A DNA stretch of 64,000 bases from Manis javanica (GCF_040802235.1 NC_133165.1:19253623-19317622), one strand, 5' to 3'. Shown: positions 11,139 to 23,479, numbered from the stretch's first letter. Notes: generated by a model from the sequence alone, not told the origin. Numbers and translations are program-made.

Positions 11139-13618
11139 ATGGCAATAAGTACATGCCTAATGATAATCACCCTAAATGTAAATGGACTGAATGCAACAAG
11201 TCAAAAGACATAGAGACACTGAATGGATAACAAAACAAGACTCATCTATATGCTGCCTACAAGAGACTCACTTTAAACCTAAAGATATACACAGATAAGA
11301 GTCTACACATATAAACAGAATCAGAAATGAGAAAGAAAAATCGCTATGGAAACCACAGACATACAAAGAATTATTAGAGAATATTATGAGAAAATGTATG
11401 CTAACAAACTGGATAATCTAGAAGAAATGGACAACTTTCTAGCAAAATATAACATTCCAAGGCTGACCAAGGAAGAAACAGAAAATCTGAACAGACCAAT
11501 TACCAACAATGAAATTGAACTGGTAATCCAAAAACTACCTAAGAACAAAACACCTGACCCAGATGCCTTCACTGCTGAATTTTATCAAACATTTAGTGAA
11601 ATCTAATACCCATCCTCCTTAAAGCTTTCCAAAGAGTAGAAGAGGGAAGACCAGCATCACTATAATAGCAAAACCATGCAAAGACACCATAAAGAAAGAA
11701 AATTACAGACCAAGATCCCTGATGAACATAGATGCAAAAATACTCAACCAAATCTTACCAAACTGAATTCAAAAATACATCAAAAAGATCATCCAACATG
11801 ATTGAGTTGGATTTATTCCAGGGATGCAAGGATGATACAACATTAGAAAATCCATGAACATCATCCACCACTTCAACAAAAAGTAGGACAAAAACCACAT
11901 GACCATCTCCACAGATGCTGAAAAAGCATTTGATAAAATTCCACTTCAAAACTACTAGATCTAATATCTGAATTCAGCAAAGTTGCAGGATACAAAATTA
12001 ATACACAGAAATCTGTGGCATTCCTATACACTAACAATGAACTAGCAGAGAGAGAAATCAGGAAAACAATTCCATTCACAGTTGCATCAAAAATAATAAA
12101 ATACCTAGGAATAAACCTACCCAAGGAAGTGAAAGACCTATGCCCTGTAAACTACAAAACACTCTTAAGAGAAATTAAAGAGGATAACAATAAATGGAAA
12201 CCCATCCCATGCTCATCGATAGGAAGAATTAATATTGTCAAAATGGCCATCCTGCCTAAAGCAATCCATAGATTCAATGCAATTCCTATCAAAATACCAA
12301 CAGTATTCTTCAATGAAGTAGAGAAAATCATTCAAAAATTAATAAGGAATCACAAAAGACCTCGAATATCCAAAGCAATTCTGAGAAGGAAGAATAAAGC
12401 TGGGGGCATTACGCTCCTCAACTTCAAGCTCTACTACAAAGCCACAGTAATCAAGAAGATTTGGTACTGGCACAAGAACAGACCCATAGACCAATGGAAC
12501 AGACTAGAGAGCCCTAATATAAACCCAACCATATATGGTCAATTAATATATGATAAAGGAGCCATGGATATACAGTGGGGAAATGACAGCCTCTTCAACA
12601 GCTGGTGTTGGCAAAACTGGACCACTACATGTAAGAGAATGAAACTGGATTATTGTCTAACTCCATACACAAAAGTAAACTCAAAATAGATCAAAGACCT
12701 GGATGGAAGTCATGAAATCCTAAAATTCTTAAAAGAAAACATAGTAAAAAATCTCTTGAATATAAACATGAACAATTTTTTCCTGAACACATCTCCTCGA
12801 GCAAGGGAAACAAAAGCAAGAATGGAAAATGGGACTACATCAAACTAAAAAGTTTCTGTGCAGCAAAGGACACCATCAGCAGAACAAAAAGGCATCCTAC
12901 AGTATGGGAGAATATATTCATAAACAACACATCTGATAAGGGGTTAATATCCAAAATATATAAAGAACTCACATGCTTCAACACCCAAAAAGCAAATCAC
13001 TGCACTTAAAAATGGCAGAGGATCTGAACAGACACATCTCCAAAGATGAAATTCAGATGGCCAACGGGCACATAAAAACGTGCTCCACATCCCTAATTAC
13101 CAGGGAAATACAAAATAAAACCACAATGAGATATCACCTCACACCAGTTAGGATGGTCATCATCCAAAAGACAAGGAACAAGTAATGCTGGCAAGGATGC
13201 AGAGAAAGGGGAACCCTCCTACACTGCTGGTGGGAATGTAAGGTAGTTCAACCATTGTGGAAAGCAATATGGTTCCTCAAAAAACTAAAAATAGAAATAC
13301 CATTTGATCCAGGAATTCCACTTCTAGGAATTTACCCAAAGAAAACAAAATCCCATATTCAAAAACACATATGTAACCCTATGTCTATCGCCAGCACTAT
13401 TTGCAATAGCCAATATATGGAAGCAACCTAAGTGTCCAACAGCAGATGAATGGATAAAGATGTGGTACATATACACAATGGAATATTATTCAGCCATAAG
13501 AAAACAAATTCTACCATTTGCAACAACATGGATGGAGCTAGAGGGTATTATGCTCAGTGAAATAAGCCAGGCGGAGAAAGATAAGTGACAAATGATTTCA
13601 CTCATCTGTGGAGCATAA
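11139..13618 (+). pseudogene. L1-D ORF2 pseudogene (endonuclease/reverse transcriptase), deleted
   Basis: ORF2p nicks DNA with an N-terminal APE-like endonuclease and copies L1 RNA by reverse transcription. The start at 11139 is the MAIST-type start shared by L1-E and L1-F. The endonuclease keeps only its first part ('ITLNVNGLNA', then a frameshift). A jump near 11297-11305 removes about 0.95 kb relative to L1-F. Open pieces follow: 11346-11606 (RT approach) and 12015-12689 (224 codons, thumb and post-RT). A second jump near 11948-11956 removes the catalytic FADD block. The cysteine-rich end and terminal 'LICGA' reach the stop at 13616-13618. It is non-functional. Confidence 0.9.
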
Positions 13619-13976
13619 CAACAAAGTAAACTGAAGGAACAAAACAGCAGCAGACTCCCAGACTCCCAGAAGGGATTACTGGTTACCAAAGGGAAGGGGA
13701 TGGGGAGGCTGTGTGAGGAAGAAGGTAGACGGGTACTAAGGGGCATTATGATTAGCACACATACTGTGGGGGTGTGGCAAGGGGAAAGCAGGATAGCACA
13801 GAGAAGTCAAGTACTGACACTATAGCATCTTACTATGCTGATGGACAGTGACTGCAATGGGGTGTGGAGGGAGTACTTGATAATAGGTGGGGCTGTAATA
13901 AGTACAATGTTGCTAATGGGAAACCTTCATAAGATTGTATATCAATGATATCTTAATAAAAACAAAATTAACAACA
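13619..13976 (+). other. L1-D 3' UTR and A-rich tail
   Basis: It contains the purine/G-rich tract, the 'gatggacagtgactg' block and the 3' end 'tatcaatgatatcttaataaaa', where 'aataaa' would serve as the poly-A signal. The same order recurs in L1-E, L1-F and L1-H. An A-rich tail ends near 13985. Confidence 0.85.
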
Positions 13977-15984
13977 TAAAAAAAAGAATCTAGAGCACAA
14001 TTTTTGCTCACTCTGCATCCTACCTCATCTCTCTCTGGATATATACAACTGTTTATCAAAGGTCTAGAATTCCAGATATATAGAATATGATAATGACAGA
14101 GTATGGCTAATGGTACTCAGATGTCTATATAGTGGCAGAGGTTATAGATTACAGAAAATATCTAGGGATTAAAATATCTATAATAACTATTATATTAAAG
14201 CTAGCACATATAAAATGTATTACATGGCATGAATTATTATTCTAAAATACATATTAACTAATTCAACAATTAAGACTTTTCTATGAGGTTAAAAATGATC
14301 ACTATTCCCATTAAAGATAAGGAAACTGAGGCACAAACAAATCAAGTACTGTCTAAAATTGGAGATAGTACATGTATAAATAGAATTCAAACCCAATTGT
14401 TGAATTCCAGTTTCTTTGCTCTTAACAACTATAATCAGTCTAAAATCTTTTCTGAAGTTTTAGTTTTAATTACTAGGAGTTGACATATCTAATAAAAGTA
14501 GTTAATTTTAAATTCCAAAATGAATAATTAATTATGTGTCTTTTGCATACAGTAAAGGCATTACTTCCTGGTTTTTGGAAACCATTTCTAAATCAAAAGG
14601 CACTATTCACATGCTGTATGGGGATACTTGGGGATCTGTTTTAGAGAGTAGGGAAGCATTTTCCTTTGGTTAAAATGAAGCTAAAATGGAAAGACAGGAA
14701 GGGGGAAGTTTGATTTGGTTTCTGTTTATCATAGGAGCTCTCTGACAATCTGCTGACCTGCTGTTTTATGCAGTGAGACTGCAGACCCTGTCAAGGCAGC
14801 TTGCAAACAACATATTTTTTTTTGTTTAGGAAATGTGTGCTTAATGACTTCAGCGTCTGAGGTTTCCTTTGAATCAAATTTTGTAGTACACTTAATTTGG
14901 TTTCATTTCATTTGGAATTTGGCAGAAGAGGAGTTGTGAATGAAAATTCCTCATTTATGTACTTTGCACACAGAAGAGAGAGAAATTATGACTTCATGTG
15001 AAACCAATACCTTGGGGACTGAAATTTTGATGTGCCTTAATGTATTTTATTATGATACTATATATTTTTATATATTTTTCCTGCTTTTCTCCAATAGAAC
15101 TACTACATATAATTTATATTGGTATAGTTTAATATCTTTTAAAGGCGGTGATATAAGTTTATCTTAGGAGAAGAGTATTTTGTAATTTTAACATTGACAA
15201 TACATAGTTTACAAAGGCAGTGTGTTTCAGACTGTTTCAGTTTTAAAAAGATTAGTATATTTTTCTCATTACACATCTCCAGTATTTCTTAGTGTATAAT
15301 CATCACAGGATATCTGTATTAATTACCTACCCAGTGTCTACTAATTAAATACAGACAGATATCCGTGGTAATGCCAATATTTGTATGATTATATTGAGGT
15401 ATTAATACCCTGGAGATATTAGTAAGTCCATCTCCTGTTTTTTCATCAAGACCATTAAATCTGCTTTTCTGGTTGTGCATTCTGAACTGTACATCACTTT
15501 TCAGAAACATAACAATGGAGAAGAAACAGTCTGGGAAATCTGGCATTATTGATCACAGCTTGTCTTGATCATTAAATTATGTGGGGGAAATCTTGTCAGA
15601 TAATTTTTTCTTCTTGTACTCGATGTGATTCTCTCGGTGCAGGTTCTCAAGTTGTGAATGCTTTGATTTCTTTTCAAAAGTAGGAAGAATATTTTGCTCT
15701 GTGATAAATGGATATAAGCAGAAAAGGCAATGATTTTAGGAAATGGGTAAAGTTCTATTATTACTTGACAAAGAACTGACCATATATTTATTCTATCACT
15801 ATTCAGGAATGTTTACTATTCTATTATCCTGAATACACAGAAGGTGACAAAAATATAATAGAGCAAGTATAAAGATACACTTCACATTTTATTCAACTTT
15901 GACCTGAAAAAATAAAGAAATCACTCTCCCCAATTCACATCACATTGTTGACAATAAGAATTTGGAATATTTTCTAAAATGAAT
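13977..15984. other. Unassigned spacer between L1-D and L1-E
   Basis: No gene recognised. A MIR fragment lies at 14250-14440. The remainder is AT-rich (for example 15040-15180) with short chance frames only. It separates two L1s that point tail to tail. Confidence 0.5.
14250..14440 (-). repeat. MIR SINE
   Basis: Antisense MIR core: 'ttcccattaaagataagg' then 'aaactgaggcacaaacaaa', followed by '..aattcaaaccca', in the expected order. It is an ancient tRNA-derived SINE shared across mammals. Confidence 0.8.
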
Positions 15985-16320
15985 TTTCTCTTTTTATATC
16001 ATTAATGTACAATTATGTGAACAACATTATGGTTACCAGACTTCACCTATTATCAAGTCCTCCCCCACCTACCCATTACAGTCACTGTCCATCAGCATAG
16101 TAAAATGCTATAGAATCACTACTTCTCTTCTCTGTATATGCTGCCTTCCCCATCTCCCCAACCCCCTACATTATGTGTGCTAATTGTAAAGCCCCGTTTT
16201 CCACCTTCTCTCTCCCTTCCCACCCATCCTCCCCAGTCCCTTTCCCTTTGGTACCTGTTAGTCCATTCTTGGGTTCTGTGAGTCTGCTGCTGTTTTGTTC
16301 CTTCAGTTTTTGCTTTGTTC
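15985..16320 (-). other. L1-E 3' UTR
   Basis: Minus-strand 3' UTR with the 'cagtcactgtccatc' complement at about 16080-16094 and a C-rich plus-strand tract at 16205-16250, which is the complement of the G-rich tract in other copies. A T-rich stretch near 15985-15997 is the complement of the A-rich tail. Confidence 0.85.
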
Positions 16321-19300
16321 TTATACACCACAGATGAGTGAAAATATTTGGTACTTGTCTTTCTCCACCTGGCTTATTTCACTGAGCATAATACCCTCTA
16401 GCTCCATCCAGGTTGTTGCAAATGGTAGGATTGGTTTTCTTCTTATGGCTGAATAATATTCCATTGTGTATATGTACCACATCTTCTTCATCCATTCATC
16501 TACTGATGGACACTTAGGTTGCTTCCGTTTCTTGGATATTGTAAATAGTGCTGCGATAAACATAGGGGTGCATCTGTCTTTTTCAAACTGGAGTGCTGCA
16601 TTCTTAGGGTAAATTCCTAGGAGTGGAATTCCTGGGTCAAATGGTAAGTCTATTTTGAGCATTTTGAGGAACCTCCATAGTGCTTTCCACAATGGATGAA
16701 CTAATTTACATCCCCACCAGCAGTGTAGGAGGGTTCCCCTTTCTCCACAACCTTGCCAACATTTGTTGTTGTTTGTCTTTTGGATGGTAGCCATCTTTAC
16801 TGGTGTGGGGTGATATCTCATTGTGGTTTTAATTTGCATTTCTCTGATAACTAGCGATGTGGAGCATCTTTTCATATGTCTGTTGGCCATCTGAATTTCT
16901 TCTTTGGAGAACTGTCTGTTCAGCTCCTCTGCCCGTTTTTTAATTGGATTATTTGCTTTTTGTTTGTTGAGGTGAGTGAGCTCTTTATATATTTTGGATG
17001 TCAAGCCTTTATTGGATCTGTCATTTACAAATATATTCTCCCATACTGTAGGGTACCTGTTTGTTCTATTGATGGTGTCCTTTGCTGTACAGAAGCTTTT
17101 CAGCTTGATATAGTCCCACTTGTTAATTTTTGCTTTTGTTTCCCTTGCCCAGGGAGATATGTTCATGAAGAAGTCACTCATGTTTATGTCCAAGAGATTT
17201 TTGCCTATGTTTTTTTCTAAGAGCTTTATGGTTTCATGGCTTACATTCAGGTCTTTGATCCATTTTGAATTTACTTTTGTGTAGGGGCTGAGACAATAAT
17301 CCAGTTTCATTCTCTTACATGTAGCTGTCCAGTTTTGCTGACACCAGCTTTTGAAGAGGCTGTCATTTCCCCATTGTATATCCATGGCTCTTTTATCATA
17401 TATTAATTGACCATGTATGCTTGGGTTTATATTGGGACTCTCTATTCTTTTTCACTGGTCATGGGTCTGTTCTGTTGCCAGTACCAAATTGTCTTGATTA
17501 CGGTGGCTTTCTAGTAGAGCTTGAAGTCAGGGAGTGTAATTCCCCTGCTTTATTCTTCCTTCTCAGGATTGCTTTGGCTGTTCAGGGTCTTTTGTGGTTC
17601 TGTACAAATTTTAGAACTATTTGCTGTAGTTCATTGAAGAATACTGTAAGTATTTTGATAGGGATTGCATTGAATCTGTAGATTGCTTTAGGCAGGAAGG
17701 CCATTTTGACGATATTAATTCTTCATAGCCAAGAGCATGGGATGAATTTCCATTTCTCAGTGTCCTCTTTAATTTCTTTTAAGAGTGTCCTGTAGTTTTC
17801 AGGATATAGGACTTTCACTTCCTTGGTTAGGTTTATTCCTACATATTTTATTCTTTTTGATGCAACTCTGAATGGAATTGTTTTCCTGATTTCTCTTTCT
17901 GCTAGTTCGTTAGTGTATAGGAATGCAACAGATTTCTGTGTATTAATTTTGTATCCCGCAACTTTGCTGAATTCAGGTATTAGATCAGTATTTTTGGAGT
18001 GGATTCTTTTGGGTTTTTTATGTACACTATCATGTCATCTGCAAACAGGGACAGTTTGACTTCTTCCGGATGCCTTTTATTTCTTTGCTTTGTCTGATTG
18101 CTGTGGTGAGGACCTCCAGAACTATGTTGAATAAAAGTGGGGAGAGTGGGCATCCTTGTCTTGTTCCTGATCTGAAAAGAAAAGCTGTCAGCTTCCTGCT
18201 GTTAAATATAATGTTGGCTGTGGGTCTGTCATGTATGGCCTTTATTATGTTGAGGTACTTGCCCTCTATACCTATTTTGTTGAGAGTTTTTTATCATGAA
18301 TGGATGTTGAATTTTGTCAAATGCTTTTCAGCATCTATGGAGATGATCATGTTTTTGTCCTTCTTTTTGTTGATGTAGTGCATGATGCTGATGGATTTTC
18401 TAATGTTGTACCATCCTTGCATCCCTGGGATGAATCCCACTTGATCCTGATGGATGATCTTTTTGAAGTATTTTTGAACTCGGTTTCCTAATATTTTCTT
18501 GAGTATTATTACATGTATGTTAATCAGGGATATTGGTCTGTAATTTTTTTTCTGTGGTGTCTTTGCCTTGTTTTGGTATTAGAGTGATGTTGGCCTAATA
18601 GAGTGAGTTTGGGAGTGTTCCCTCTGCTTCTACTTTTTGGAAAACTTTAAGGAGGATGGATATTAGGTCTTCACTAAATGTTTGATAAAATTCAGCAGTG
18701 AAACAATCTGGTCCAGAGATTTTGTTCTCACGTAGTTTTTTGATTACCAATTCAATTTCTTTGCTGGTAATTGGTCTGTTCAGATTTTCTGTTTCTTCCT
18801 GGGTCAACTTTGGAAGGTTGTATTTTTCTAGAAAGTTGTTCATTTCTTCTAGGTTATTCAGTTTGTTACCATATAATTTTTCATAATATTCTCTCATAAT
18901 TCTTTGTATTTCTGTGGTGTCCGTGGTGATTTTTCATTTCTCATTTCTGATTCTGTTTATGTGTGTAGACTCTCTTTTTTTCTTAATTAGTCTGGCTAGG
19001 GGTTTATCTATTTTGTTTATTTTCTCAAAGAACCAGCTCCTGCCTTCATTGATTCTTTCTATTGTTTTATTCTTCTCAATTTTATTTGTTTCTGCTCTAA
19101 TTTTTATTATGTCCCTCCTTCTACTGACTTGGGACCTCATTTGTTCTTCCTTTTCTAGTTTCAGTAATTCTGAGTTCAGGCTGTTCATTTGGGATTGTTC
19201 TTCTTTCCTGAGGTAGGCCTGTATTGCAATATATTTCCCTCTTAGCATGGCCTTGGCCACATCCCACAGATTTTGTGTTGTTGAATTATTTTTGTCATTT

Positions 19301-20124
19301 GTCTCCATATATGGCTTGATGTCTGTTTTTATTTGGTCATTGATCCATTGATCATTCAGAAGTATGTTATTAAGCCTCCATGTGTTTGTGGGCTTTCTCA
19401 TTTTCTTTGTGTAATTTATTTCTAGTTTCATACCTTTACGATCTGAGAAGCTGGTTGGTACAATTTCAGTCTTTTTGAATTTAGCGAGGCTCTTTTTGTG
19501 GCCTAGTATATGATCTATTCTTGAGAATGTTCCATGTGCACTTGAGAAGAATGTGCATCCTGTTGCTTTTGGATGGAGTGTTCTGTAGATGTTTGTTAGG
19601 TCCATCTGTTCAAATACATTGTTCAGTGCCTGTGTCTCTTTACTTATTTTCTGTCTGGTTGATTTGTTCTTTGGAGTTAGTGATGTGTTGAAGTCTCCTT
19701 AAATGAATACATTTCATTCTATTTCCCCCTTTAATTCTGTTAGTATTTGTTTCACATATGTAGGTGATCCTGTGCTGGGTGCATAGATATTTACAAGAGC
19801 TATATATCCTCTTGTTGGACTGACCCTTTTATCATTATGTAATGTTCTTCTTTTTCTCTTGTGACTTTCTTTGTTTTGAAGTCTATTTTGTCTGATACAA
19901 GTACTGCAACTCCTGATTTTTTCTATTAGTTGCTTGAAATATATTTTTTTCCATCTCTTTTCTTGCAGACTGTATATGTCTTTGGGTTTGAAGTGAGTCT
20001 CTTGTAGCCAGCATATAGATGGGTCTTGTTTTTTAATCCATTCAGTGACTCTATGTCTTTTGATTGGTGCAGTCAGACCATTTACATTTAGGGTAATTAT
20101 CAACAGGTATGTACTTATTGCCAT
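16321..20124 (-). pseudogene. L1-E ORF2 pseudogene (endonuclease/reverse transcriptase)
   Basis: The ATG at 20124 begins the MAISTYLLIITLNVNG endonuclease start. Going along: the 'CWLQETHFKPKD' catalytic Glu region; the 'SSAHGTFSRIDHILG' block with the Asp-His pair near 19550 in the open piece 19605-18934; the RT approach at 18897-18595; and a clean 354-codon C-terminal piece (17385-16321). That last piece holds '[11 protein letters not shown]', the CX3C..HC..C cysteine-rich region ('[16 protein letters not shown]') and the end 'LICGV' plus stop. Frameshifts separate the pieces, so no complete protein of about 1,268 residues can be made. It faces L1-D tail to tail. Confidence 0.92.
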
Positions 20125-20347
20125 TGCAGGCTTTAGATTCTTGGTTACCAAAGGTTCAAGGGTAATTCCCTTACTATCTAAGAGTCTAATTGAACACACT
20201 TCATGTGCTGTTACAAACAAAACCTAAAGGTTCTTTTTTTTTTCATCATTTTCCTTCCTCCTCCATTCTTTGTATATTATTAATCATATTCTGTGCTCTT
20301 TGTCTATCCCTTGGGTGACATCTATTTAGCCTTGGGAATACTTCCAT

Positions 20348-21210
20348 CTATAGGAATCTCTCCAAAATGCACTGTAGAGGTGGTTTGTGGGAGGTAAATT
20401 CTCTCAACTTTTTCTTATCTGAAAATTGTTTAATTCATCCTTCAAATTTAAATGATAACCTTGTCAGGTATAGTATTCTTGGTTGAAGGCCCTTCTGCTT
20501 CATTGCATTAAATATATCATGCCACTCTCTTCTGGCCTGTAAGGTTTCTGTTGAGTAGTCTGATGATAGCCTAATGGGTTTTCCTTTTATGTGATCTTTT
20601 TTCTCTCTCTAGCTGCTTTTAAAAGTCTGTTTTTATCCTTGATCTTTGCCATTTTAATTATTATATGTCATGATATTGTCTTCCTTGGGTCCCTGTGTTA
20701 GGAGATCTGTGCACCTCCATGGCGTGAGAGACTATCTCCTTCCCCAGACTGGGGAAGTTTTCAGTAATTACCTCCTCAGTGACACTTTCTATCCCTTTTT
20801 GTCTGTCTTCTTCTGGTACCCCTATAATACAAATATTGTTCAGTTTGGATTGGTCACACAGTTCTCTCAATATTTTTTCATTCTTAGAAATTCTTTTTCC
20901 TCTTTGTGCCTCAGCTTCTTTGTGTTCCTCTTCTCTAATTTCTCTTCCATTTACAGTCTCTTCTACTACATCTAATCTGCTTTTAAATCCCTTCATTGTA
21001 TGTTTCATTTCAGATATGGAATTTCTTAATGATTGAATCTCTGACTTAAAAATTCATTCCTGAGTTCTTGAATATTTTTCTGTACCTCCATAAGCATGTT
21101 TATGATTTCATTTTGAACTCTCTTTCAGGCAGATTGGTGAGTTCAGTATTAGGCCCTTTCTCTGGGGTTTGTGAGATTTTAGTGTGAACCATGTTCTTTT
21201 GACATTTCAT
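20348..21210 (-). pseudogene. L1-E ORF1 pseudogene (RNA-binding chaperone)
   Basis: ORF1p packages L1 RNA. The likely start is the ATG at 21210-21208, at the place matching the MKxQxN-type starts of L1-C and L1-D. A 115-codon open piece (21008-20661) holds the coiled-coil end (MKGFKSRLDVVEETV..) and the RRM start with 'ICIIGVPEED'. The expected run of glutamates after GVPEE is shortened compared with L1-D. The C-terminal 'EGGIK..' part and the stop near 20348 are out of frame. Confidence 0.88.
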
Positions 21211-22168
21211 AGTTCTGTGTGGTGCCCACTAGTGCCCAGAAGCTCCAGTCTCTGGAGCTTCTGATCCCCTAGAGTGTGGCTGGGCATCATAGGGGAGTGG
21301 AGCTGGTGCCTGGGGATAGGAAAGATCTGTTTTCTGATTTCCGTCTGCAGTGCCTGTCTCAAGTGTCAGAGCCAGTGGGTGAAGCACACAGGTGTAAGCC
21401 TCTGTGCTTTGTGTCTATAGCTGTTGTAGGCTGAGCCTCCTTCTGGCTGGCCAGATGCCAGCACAGTGATTGCCAGTTTGTGAACCAGGGCCGGCAGGCT
21501 AGGAGGAAGGCACACCAGGCTGTGTGTCACAGTGGGGGGGCGGGGGCATCAGAGCTGAGTAGGCAGCCAGGGGGATGGGGCCTCTGAAGCTCCTCAAAGT
21601 CCTGGGCAGAGCAGGCCCAGACAACCTTGTCCAGCTCTCCCTTCCCCCATGCAGCAAGCTCCATGCAAACCCCACTCACTCAGCAGCCCTCTCGCTGCTA
21701 TGAAGCCTCTCAAACTGCCTGCCTTTCCTTTGTCCCAGAGCAGCTGGGTGTGGACCCCCTCCTCCACAAACGGCTGCAATCCGTCTCTCAAGCACTCCTT
21801 CTGTCTGACCCGCCCAATGTCCAGAGCACCACACAGTGTAGGATTCTGCTCCCAATGCCGACCTCCAGGGCTGGGTGTTCAGCAATTCTAGGCTTCCACC
21901 CACTCCCTGCTCTGTTTCTCTTCCTCCCACCGGTGAGCTGGGGTTGGGGAAGGGCCTGGGTCCCGCTGGATTAAGGCTTTCGTATGTTACCCTGTGTTCA
22001 TGAGGTCTGCTCTGTTCATGAGGTCTGGATGCAGTCTGGTTCAGCCTTCCTTCTTGTTGCTGTTTTAGGGTTAGTTGTAGCAATTAACTATATTTTCACA
22101 CTATTTGTGGTCTTGGGAGGAATTCTCCATCTCACCTCTCACACCGCCATCTTGAATCTCACCTATAA
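21211..22168 (-). promoter_or_regulatory. L1-E 5' UTR (internal promoter region)
   Basis: About 960 bases, GC-richer than the window, starting with the 'gatggcggtgtgagaggtg' 5' end. A G-run (plus strand 21531-21546) could form a G-quadruplex. A 135-codon sense-direction frame (22083-21676) overlaps the frame that is open in L1-C's 5' UTR. Other frames on the plus strand here (21627-21974) are long because GC-rich sequence has few stops. Confidence 0.7.
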
Positions 22169-22739
22169 TGTATTCTTGAAATAAAACTATCACCGTCTTT
22201 ATTTTTAGAAATAACAGATGAAAATTCTTCCTAAGATTTAGAATTAGAATGTCCCACCAAGCTTACATTTATGTAAAAAGAAAAAAGAAATTAAAATCCA
22301 AATAACATATTTTCAGGTCTTTGAAAAGCTGATGGACAAGACTTCCTATGATAATTAGCCAGATGTAATTATAACACTTTATGTGAAACTCAACAAAAAA
22401 CAAAAATAAAAACAGAGCATTTTCAATTAAGTAAGAAAAGCAGCTACAAATTTAAAACACAAGCTAAAAAAAAAATATTTCCCAAACACTGAGCATTTTG
22501 GAGCAAATGGGGGAGGATGTAACTTCCACACAGACTGGGAAAGAATAGTCAAATAAATGGTGCAGCTCTCTAAAGTCCCAGCATCATTTACTTAGACTGG
22601 TAAGAGTTGTGGGCATGAGCCAGGGACAGGAGAAATAAACAGTAAGGACCTAGTTCCACATTTCAGAACAGCAGAGTGCCATTCAGGAAGTCTGTGCACT
22701 TGGAAAGAGAAACAAGAAATAAAAACAGAAAGAAGCAAA

Positions 22740-23230
22740 AGGCAAAATAGTTATTGTTTTCAGTAGATATGACTTATGTTTAGAAAACACCAGAGAAATG
22801 AACAAATAACAAACTACTAGAACTATGAAATAAAGTGAATCAAGAGACTGACTATAAAATCAAAATATAAATGCAACAGCTTTTATAATATATAGACAAA
22901 GTAAGTTAGAAAATTTGATGGATAAAAAGTTCATATTTTCAGTAGGAACAGCAGAAGAGGATAAAACACTGAGGAAGAAACTTAGCAAGAATTATGTAGG
23001 GCTTATACAAAGAAAACTTTAAAACCCTACTGAGTCACTTAAAAAGCCTGGAATAAATGGATATACATAATGTGTCTGGGGAATCCAAAATTGCACACTG
23101 TCATGATGCCAATTCTCTCTAATCTACTGAATCAATGTGACCTGAAATAAGTTGAAAGTAAAATTTTAACTTTGACCTGTTAAAATAAACATGCAGAACT
23201 AGTCAAGAAAATTAAGAAAATTGATGGAGT
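22740..23230 (+). mobile_element. Ancient L1 ORF2 fragment (L1M-like)
   Basis: Diverged plus-strand match to L1 ORF2. It includes text like '..aaatggatatacataatg', 'ccaattctctctaatc' and 'caagaaaattaagaaaattg', in the order of the RT-thumb region. Many small indels and no open frame. It is far older than the long L1s. Confidence 0.5.
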
Positions 23231-23287
23231 GTTACAGAATATTAAAATATAATAGAGTTACATAAATTAGAGTAGCTTGTTATGAGT

Positions 23288-23472
23288 GAAGTAATACACC
23301 CACAGCTCTCAAATCATGCAGAAGAATCACCTAGGATGCATATTAATTCTGAAATTTCCCAGTGGGTAAAACACTGAAAATTCTGATTTTCTAGGTCAGG
23401 ACTAGAGCATAGAGATGTGCATTTTTTATAATAAGATTCCCAGATGATTGTAACACAACTACAAATATTCTT
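23288..23472 (+). mobile_element. MER5A-type DNA transposon (hAT-Charlie, non-autonomous)
   Basis: It shows the MER5 layout: 'agctctcaaatcatgcagaa', 'gaatcacctaggatgc', '..aaaattctgattttctaggt', then 'agattcccagatgattgtaa'. The length, under 200 bases, fits MER5A/B. It has no coding capacity. Confidence 0.85.
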
Positions 23473-23479
23473 CCCCTAA

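Larger units (their letters stand above)
9355..13976 (+). mobile_element. L1 retrotransposon (L1-D), both ends present, internally deleted
   Basis: It runs from the 5' signature 'aaagatggcggtg' at about 9356 to an A-rich 3' tail ending at about 13983. Order: 5' UTR (9355-9982), ORF1 (9983-10830), spacer, ORF2 (11139-13618), 3' UTR (13619-13976). At about 4.6 kb it is shorter than L1-E (about 6.2 kb) because ORF2 has two internal deletions, described in the findings. No clear target-site duplication was found. Confidence 0.9.
15985..22168 (-). mobile_element. Nearly full-length L1 retrotransposon (L1-E)
   Basis: Read on the minus strand it has, from right to left, the 5' end 'caagatggcggtgtgagag' (about 22160), 5' UTR to 21211, ORF1 (21210-20348), spacer, ORF2 (20124-16321) and 3' UTR to about 15985, with a short A-rich tail. 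At about 6.2 kb it is the most complete L1 here. ORF2 is close to full length (3,804 bases including stop) but broken by several frameshifts and stops. No clear target-site duplication was found. Confidence 0.92.

Noticed and set aside
18914..19216. 100-codon hydrophobic frame resembling a membrane protein
   Set aside because: It is the antisense shadow of L1-E ORF2; antisense of Lys/Glu-rich codons gives Phe/Leu/Ser-rich text.
21627..21974. 115-codon plus-strand frame across the L1-E 5' UTR
   Set aside because: It is antisense to L1-E in GC-rich DNA and has no counterpart I can align in L1-C, so it is probably chance.
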